A DNA stretch of 64,000 nt, taken from the NCBI GenBank assembly GCA_000818945.1, contig KN805459.1:1-64000 (forward strand), written 5' to 3'. The DNA is from Schizochytrium sp. CCTCC M209059. Its lineage: Eukaryota > Sar > Bigyra > Thraustochytrida > Thraustochytriidae. Of the stretch, positions 59,362 to 64,000 are shown piece by piece; within the stretch, counting starts at the first letter, position 1; each line of letters begins with the position of its first letter. Made by a program: the position numbers and the translations under genes. Under the pieces are notes generated by a model that did not search any database, was not told the DNA's origin, and worked only from the letters and a program-made list of their open reading frames with translations.

Positions 59362-62322
59362 ATGGGCACAGCGAGAAGTAAACCGAAGACGATCTCCCCG
59401 TCTCAGCCCGAGGAAGCAAAACCGGTCGTGGATGCTGGCAGCGTAGCCCGAGAGAATGAGTCGCTCAAGGCTGCTCGCGCCCAGCTCGAAAATGCTAACG
59501 CAGAGCTCAAGCACATTCTCGAACAAACCAAAGAAGAGAATAAGCGACGTCTGCAAGAGGTGGAAAATCACAAGTGTAAAATTGCCAGTCTGACGGTGGA
59601 AATCAATCAGCTCAAGTCCGGCGAAGACGACACCTGGGAAGCCGGCGGGGCGCCGTATCTCCGACACCTCAAGGCTTCAACGGGCGACAAACGCGTGTCG
59701 GCGCCCAAGGACGCAGCATTTACAATGAGTCGACACAACATTAACAAGCGCGTGTCGGCGGCGCTCTCAAGCAGCCTCGCGAGCACTAGCACCAGCGGCG
59801 CAAGCAGCTTTGGTGGCACCAAGTCTAACAATGATACGTACAATCGGGGCCCGTCTCGCATTGCAAAACAACTCAACCTACATCTTCGAGGGAAAAAGTC
59901 CAAACAGACCATCGCCTTTAGCAGTCTCGACTCGAATGCAAACATGGGTCAGCCCGAAGGGGGGCCTCAGTCCGTCTATCATTTGCCTCGTGGCGGGGTC
60001 TACGTGCATACCAAAGCCGGACCGGTGCAGTTTGGTATTCCGCCAGAGACGGTCAAGGACAGCATGAACTTGGGTCTCGAGGTTCCGACCTTGTTTGTTG
60101 TCCCTCGCGAGAGATTCAATATGCAGGCTGGAATCAATGTGAGCGAGATTGAGTTCCCAGCGTTCTTCAACTTCTTCGTGAGAAAGCGGCAAATGACGCT
60201 CATCACGTACCAGGACTGCTCCGAAGATCTCTTGACTATAATGAAGGAAGCCCTCGATGGTCCCGACGAGGACCAGCTCTACATCAACGAAGAGTACTCT
60301 CGCTTCGCTTCCGAGGACGTCTTGGCCGCGCGGCCTGATCACGTCAAAGAGATGGCTGTATTTTGCGAACCTCGGCCAGGAACGCCGGCCATCAAGGTTT
60401 CAAACCTTGTCAAGTTTGCTTATTTCAATGCACTTGGGGAGTGCCGGCTTGATAACGACGTAGTGATCAAGGATGAGTCCTTTGGTTTTACGGTCTTGCA
60501 GGAGGATACGCTTCTTGCGGCTATTTCTGACGACGAGGCGAGCAGTTGCTATTTCCCTGGCATGGACCCGACTACAGCCGTTCCTCGACAACCTGCATCC
60601 CTGGGTGTTCTCGGCGCGGACGAAGATCCTGAAAATTCCGTGGCGTCTTCGCCAAGCGCGACGCTGGAGACACCAATATCAAATTTTAGCATTCCACGCT
60701 TCGGAATGACGATTCTGGGTAATTCGCACGGTTTCGACGCTCTCGGGTCGACGTCTGGCTTTGTCATCTGGATCAATGGCCAGGGCATCATGGTGGACCC
60801 GCCGCCGCACAGCGGTGAATTTCTGAAAATGAATGGCATTCAGCCCAAGCTCATCACGGCGACCATTCTTACACACTGCCATGCCGATCATGACGCAGGA
60901 ACAATCCAAAAAGTCATTACTGAGGACAAGGTTACGCTCATGACGACCAAGACAATTTTTCAGTCCTTGCTACGCAAGTACAGCGGAGTTGCGGGCCTCG
61001 GGTCAGACTTTCTGCGCCAGCTCGTCAACTTTCGTCCCGTTTTTGTCGAAGAGCCAACGTACTGGGGCGGGGCCTCGTTTCGATTCTTTTACTCCTTGCA
61101 CGCCATTCCCTGCGTCGGCTTTGAGGTCACCTTTGAAGGCAAGAGTATGGTGTATTCGGCAGACACCTTTTACGAGCCTAAAGGTCTTGAGGAGATGCAC
61201 GAACGCGGTGTGCTCAGTCGGGCCCGTTGCGACGCTCTGCTCAACTTTCCATGGCACAGTGACCTGGTCTTGCACGAGGCAGGTGTTCCGCCGATCCACA
61301 CGCCAATTTCAGCGTTTGACAGCCTCCCACCCGAACATCGAGCCAACATCCAGCTCATTCATATTGGCAACAAAGACCAGGCCAATGCGATTGCTGCAGG
61401 CCTCAAGGTGAGTCAACCCGGGCTCGAAAATACCGCGGTGCTCATCCCGAACACCGACACGCAGGATACACTGCGATTTATGCAGCTTATCGCGGGCGTT
61501 GACATATTCCGCGGGTTCCCGATCCCACAGGCGCTGGAGCTGCTACTCATGTCCACCAACGTGGACTACCAGCCCGGACAGATTATTGCGGAAAAGGGCA
61601 CTCCTGGCGACAAGTTTATGGTCATTATGTCAGGCGAAGCTTCCGTTTCATTCGGAAAGACGAAAAAGATTTTCAAGGTAGGAGACTACCTAGGCGAGAT
61701 CTCCGTCATTACAGGTGAGGACCGTACAGCGACGATTGTGGCAGAAACTGCATGCACGATTGTCGAGGTAGACAAGTACGCGTTCCACTACTTTCTCATG
61801 AAGGACAAGAAGCTTTACTCAAAGATGGAGTGCCTCGTGCGTAGTCGCATGGATGGCAGCTGGCACGCCATTGCCCGCAACTCGCTGCTTCGTCGACTGT
61901 CTGCTGCGCAAAAGACGAGTTTGCAAGCCTTTCTTCACCGCCGGCAGTTTAAGCGAGGAGACGAAGTCTGGCGCAAGGGCAGCACAGGCCACGGTGCAGT
62001 GCTGATTCTATCCGGCGACTTTGTCTTTGAGGAGGTACACAATGCCGATCCCTTTGAGCTTCTCACGGCGACGCGGCACCCTCATCAGAAGCGAGCTCAC
62101 ATGTCACAGGAATCCGAGTCTTTTTCCTTTGACCCTCTCACCACCGGGTGTTTTATTTGCGATCTTTTTGCCATGAGTGCCAATGCAGAACTTACGGTCA
62201 CACTCAAGTGCGACTCGGATGAGGGCGTCCTGTTCTACATTACGCAGGAAAACGTTCTTGGTTTTCTCGATGCGAATCCCATGACGCTTCTAACTCTCTT
62301 GAAGACGATCGTCATCCTCTAG
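59362..62322 (+). CDS. Metallo-beta-lactamase-fold cyclic-nucleotide phosphodiesterase with cNMP-binding domains
   Basis: The product has 986 residues from an ATG in strong context (CCACCATGG). A short coiled coil (about 25-90) and a Ser-rich linker precede a conserved-looking domain (about 215-300, VQFGIPPETVKD...EIEFPAFFNFF). The metallo-beta-lactamase fold (about 450-690) has the metal motif His505-x-His507-x-Asp509-His510 (THCHADHDAG) and metal ligand Asp601 (YSADTF). Two cyclic-nucleotide-binding domains follow. The first (about 715-815) has an intact phosphate-binding cassette (GDYLGEISVITGEDRTATIV, with Glu and Arg). The second (about 840-985) has no clear cassette. This architecture is that of Dictyostelium GbpA/GbpB (PDE5/PDE6), which are cNMP-stimulated phosphodiesterases. 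Hydrolysis of cAMP or cGMP here is inferred from it. Confidence 0.85.
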   Translation: MGTARSKPKTISPSQPEEAKPVVDAGSVARENESLKAARAQLENANAELKHILEQTKEENKRRLQEVENHKCKIASLTVEINQLKSGEDDTWEAGGAPYLRHLKASTGDKRVSAPKDAAFTMSRHNINKRVSAALSSSLASTSTSGASSFGGTKSNNDTYNRGPSRIAKQLNLHLRGKKSKQTIAFSSLDSNANMGQPEGGPQSVYHLPRGGVYVHTKAGPVQFGIPPETVKDSMNLGLEVPTLFVVPRERFNMQAGINVSEIEFPAFFNFFVRKRQMTLITYQDCSEDLLTIMKEALDGPDEDQLYINEEYSRFASEDVLAARPDHVKEMAVFCEPRPGTPAIKVSNLVKFAYFNALGECRLDNDVVIKDESFGFTVLQEDTLLAAISDDEASSCYFPGMDPTTAVPRQPASLGVLGADEDPENSVASSPSATLETPISNFSIPRFGMTILGNSHGFDALGSTSGFVIWINGQGIMVDPPPHSGEFLKMNGIQPKLITATILTHCHADHDAGTIQKVITEDKVTLMTTKTIFQSLLRKYSGVAGLGSDFLRQLVNFRPVFVEEPTYWGGASFRFFYSLHAIPCVGFEVTFEGKSMVYSADTFYEPKGLEEMHERGVLSRARCDALLNFPWHSDLVLHEAGVPPIHTPISAFDSLPPEHRANIQLIHIGNKDQANAIAAGLKVSQPGLENTAVLIPNTDTQDTLRFMQLIAGVDIFRGFPIPQALELLLMSTNVDYQPGQIIAEKGTPGDKFMVIMSGEASVSFGKTKKIFKVGDYLGEISVITGEDRTATIVAETACTIVEVDKYAFHYFLMKDKKLYSKMECLVRSRMDGSWHAIARNSLLRRLSAAQKTSLQAFLHRRQFKRGDEVWRKGSTGHGAVLILSGDFVFEEVHNADPFELLTATRHPHQKRAHMSQESESFSFDPLTTGCFICDLFAMSANAELTVTLKCDSDEGVLFYITQENVLGFLDANPMTLLTLLKTIVIL

Positions 62323-62911
62323 TGGAGAGCTCCTTCCTTTGCTCCGCACATGAAAGCTACATTGAAGACGATCTTCTTTCCCCATAAAGTAAGAGTATGT
62401 GATGTACGTAACCTATACATGCAGTGACGATGAGTTTGAAAAATACGCCAAGAAGGGCTTGGAGAACGAAGTCCAGAAAAGAATGAAAGTAATTTCTTTT
62501 TTTAGCGTTTATCTATAAATCATTTATTATCAGACAATCAAGTTGAGAAAGAGGCTCGGGTTCACTTGCATACGTGCATAAGAATCCAGGCAAAATTCAG
62601 AACAGGAAGCGACGACTTGAACCTGCCCATTTTGGTCGGTCAAGAAGACCGAAAGCAAACGTTGCCCTCGATCAGCCCCATAACCTGGGACGAAATCTTG
62701 GCTTGTAGAATCGGACCTTGCACCATTGCAACTTCGCTATGTGTCTCTAACTTGAGTGCAGTCTACGACTATACACCCTGTGTGCCAGAGTATGATGATA
62801 CTCTGAACAGTACTTTTATGTCGAAATTTTGAACGAAAGTGTTGGCCAGCGGCCTTCTTTGAAATTCAGTGTCTTCAAAAATTGCGCGTAGAACACGGAC
62901 CTTGCGCCGTA
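62323..62911. other. Convergent 3' spacer
   Basis: 589 bp between the phosphodiesterase gene (+) and the last membrane protein (-). AT-rich. An 88-residue ATG frame (62566-62832) has no recognisable content. No gene supported. Confidence 0.55.
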
Positions 62912-63877
62912 TCAGCGTGAGATCAAGGCAGCGCTGCCATCGCTGCCAATGCTGTCATTTTCGTTGGAATCCTCTTGCTCGTTGCTATCTTCTTCGTTGA
63001 ACGCGCTGCCGACTTCAGATATCCGTTCAAGACGATCAACGTATCGCGTGACTGCAGCAGGCGCAGCATGCGATAACATGTCAAAATGTTGCGAAGGGAG
63101 AGGCGCGAGTGCGGCCTCGGTATTGCACAAAAGAGTGAAGACCAAAGTGGTGATGCCAAAAATGACAAGAAGCATATGCATGGCAGCTGGTTCGGCCGCC
63201 GTTGTGCAGTCGCTTGTACTCATGCTGATCGTGCCAGCACATCCCCACGCGAGACTTGATAAAATGATACAAATGATGATTGCCAACGCTCCGCGACGCC
63301 CAAGGTAAGGGCAGCGTACAAGCGCAGAGACCATGACAGCATAGGTTCCAAGGAGCGAAGTCGCCACGCTCAAATATGTACGGCGCTCGTCACGGCACGC
63401 GGCGCCGCCCTCGGCGTCGTTCCAGTGCACAGCGGTGAGAATGGCTCCAAGAACCGCCGTTAGAGCGAGAGGGCCGCACACCAAGATGGCGCGGCGCGAT
63501 TCCTCGGACCAGCAAAGGCAGCGCAAGTGATACAGCAAAACAGAGTCCATGGGCGCGTCCGGGGGCTTGGACAGTTCGAGCTCCACGACCCAGAGCGTCA
63601 GAATCACCGCGCCGGCCCATAGCGCCGCCAGCATCCCGAGCCATGCACNNNNNNNNNNNNNNNNNNNNNNNNNNNNNNNNNNNNNNNNNNNNCCGGTCGC
63701 CCCCGCCAGCGCCGCGGCCTGCGCGACGGCGGCGGCGGTCTTGGCGCCGCTGCTGCCGCCCGGCACATTGCCGCCCAGCGCCGCGCCGCCCAGCTCTGCC
63801 AGCGCGGACGCCGCGCAGGCCAGCGCCGGCGCCGCCAGCGCGGGTCTCCGCGCCAGCGCCGTCGCGCGCGACGCCAT
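62912..63877 (-). CDS. Multi-span membrane protein, interrupted by an assembly gap
   Basis: About 321 residues from the ATG at 63877, including an unknown stretch from 44 undetermined bases (63649-63692). The open frame passes the gap, but the gap length may be wrong, so the join is uncertain. At least five hydrophobic segments follow the gap: AWLGMLAALWAGAVILTLWV, AILVCGPLALTAVLGAILTA, LSVATSLLGTYAVMVSALV, ALAIIICIILSSLAWGC and MHMLLVIFGITTLVFTLLC. An Ala-rich hydrophobic start precedes the gap. The C-terminal 70 residues are cytosolic and acidic (NEEDSNEQEDSNEND). No family is recognised. The frame upstream of 63877 opens with GTG and reads as repeat-like basic sequence. Confidence 0.7.
   Translation of the reverse strand: MASRATALARRPALAAPALACAASALAELGGAALGGNVPGGSSGAKTAAAVAQAAALAGATXXXXXXXXXXXXXXXXAWLGMLAALWAGAVILTLWVVELELSKPPDAPMDSVLLYHLRCLCWSEESRRAILVCGPLALTAVLGAILTAVHWNDAEGGAACRDERRTYLSVATSLLGTYAVMVSALVRCPYLGRRGALAIIICIILSSLAWGCAGTISMSTSDCTTAAEPAAMHMLLVIFGITTLVFTLLCNTEAALAPLPSQHFDMLSHAAPAAVTRYVDRLERISEVGSAFNEEDSNEQEDSNENDSIGSDGSAALISR
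63649..63692. other. Assembly gap (44 Ns)
   Basis: Undetermined bases within the GC-rich 5' part of the last minus-strand gene. The true length is unknown, so the frame across it is not proven. Confidence 0.98.
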
Positions 63878-64000
63878 CGTCGCGACCTCGTCCGTCGACC
63901 TGGCTCGAGTTTTGCGTTTGCTTATGCTTTTGCTGTTGCTTTTGCCTGTTCGTTTCGGGCCAAGTTCTCTTTCCGCGCGTCTCACTTTCCTCGTCACAGG

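Noticed and set aside
58524..59446. Several 200-250 residue ORFs on both strands
   Set aside because: Ala/Arg/Gly low complexity from GCGAGA and GCGCT repeats in a GC-rich leader.

Overview
The window looks like nuclear DNA of a gene-dense, intron-poor protist. Almost every recognisable gene is one long ATG-to-stop ORF of eukaryotic type. Examples are mitochondrial FeS and CX3C proteins, an inner-membrane protease, a TRAPP subunit and a meiotic MutS homologue. Intergenic spacers are full of simple repeats, and TAA, TAG and TGA all occur as stops. A P2X-like channel and a metallo-beta-lactamase/cNMP-binding phosphodiesterase, together with the intron-poor GC-rich style, would fit a stramenopile such as a thraustochytrid (labyrinthulomycete). 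That placement is inference. Because bacterial starts are irrelevant here, I moved several starts inward to the first plausible ATG.

Layout. 0-10 kb: NFU1-type FeS scaffold, a tiny ATP synthase f-like protein, an SMPD4-like protein (minus) and a 1062-residue coiled-coil protein. 10-17 kb: a 2247-residue multi-span membrane protein with a class-3 lipase fold and three C2-like regions, in which the nucleophile serine is replaced by glycine. 17-34 kb: a looser accessory stretch with an orphan ORF, an ARM-repeat protein built from near-identical 132-bp units, a tandem non-coding duplication, MSH5, a seven-span membrane protein, a P2X-like channel and a clearly broken second copy of that channel. 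34-46 kb: FAM136A, IMP2 (IMMP2L), a 1705-residue RRM protein divergent from IMP2, a small gene with a credible 77-nt intron, a DUF2855 protein and an alpha/beta hydrolase. 46-64 kb: TRAPPC11, an unrecognised conserved-looking protein, a MYND/SET-like plus prolyl-4-hydroxylase fusion, a coiled-coil protein, the cNMP phosphodiesterase candidate and a membrane protein interrupted by a 44-base assembly gap.

How the genes relate. There are no operons; genes alternate strand, giving divergent promoters (for example 36743-37148 and 53921-54290) and tight convergent 3' ends (for example 45117-45218). Four genes point to mitochondria (NFU1, ATP synthase f-like, IMP2, FAM136A), and the RRM protein may join them. 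MSH5 implies a meiotic crossover capacity. The P2X-like channel, the cNMP phosphodiesterase and the 7-span protein suggest signalling functions, but nothing shows that they act together.

The most unusual items are the SET-like/P4H fusion with a degraded SET core, the serine-less giant lipase-fold membrane protein, the RRM split by an insertion of about 430 residues, and the P2X-like gene with its decaying neighbour.
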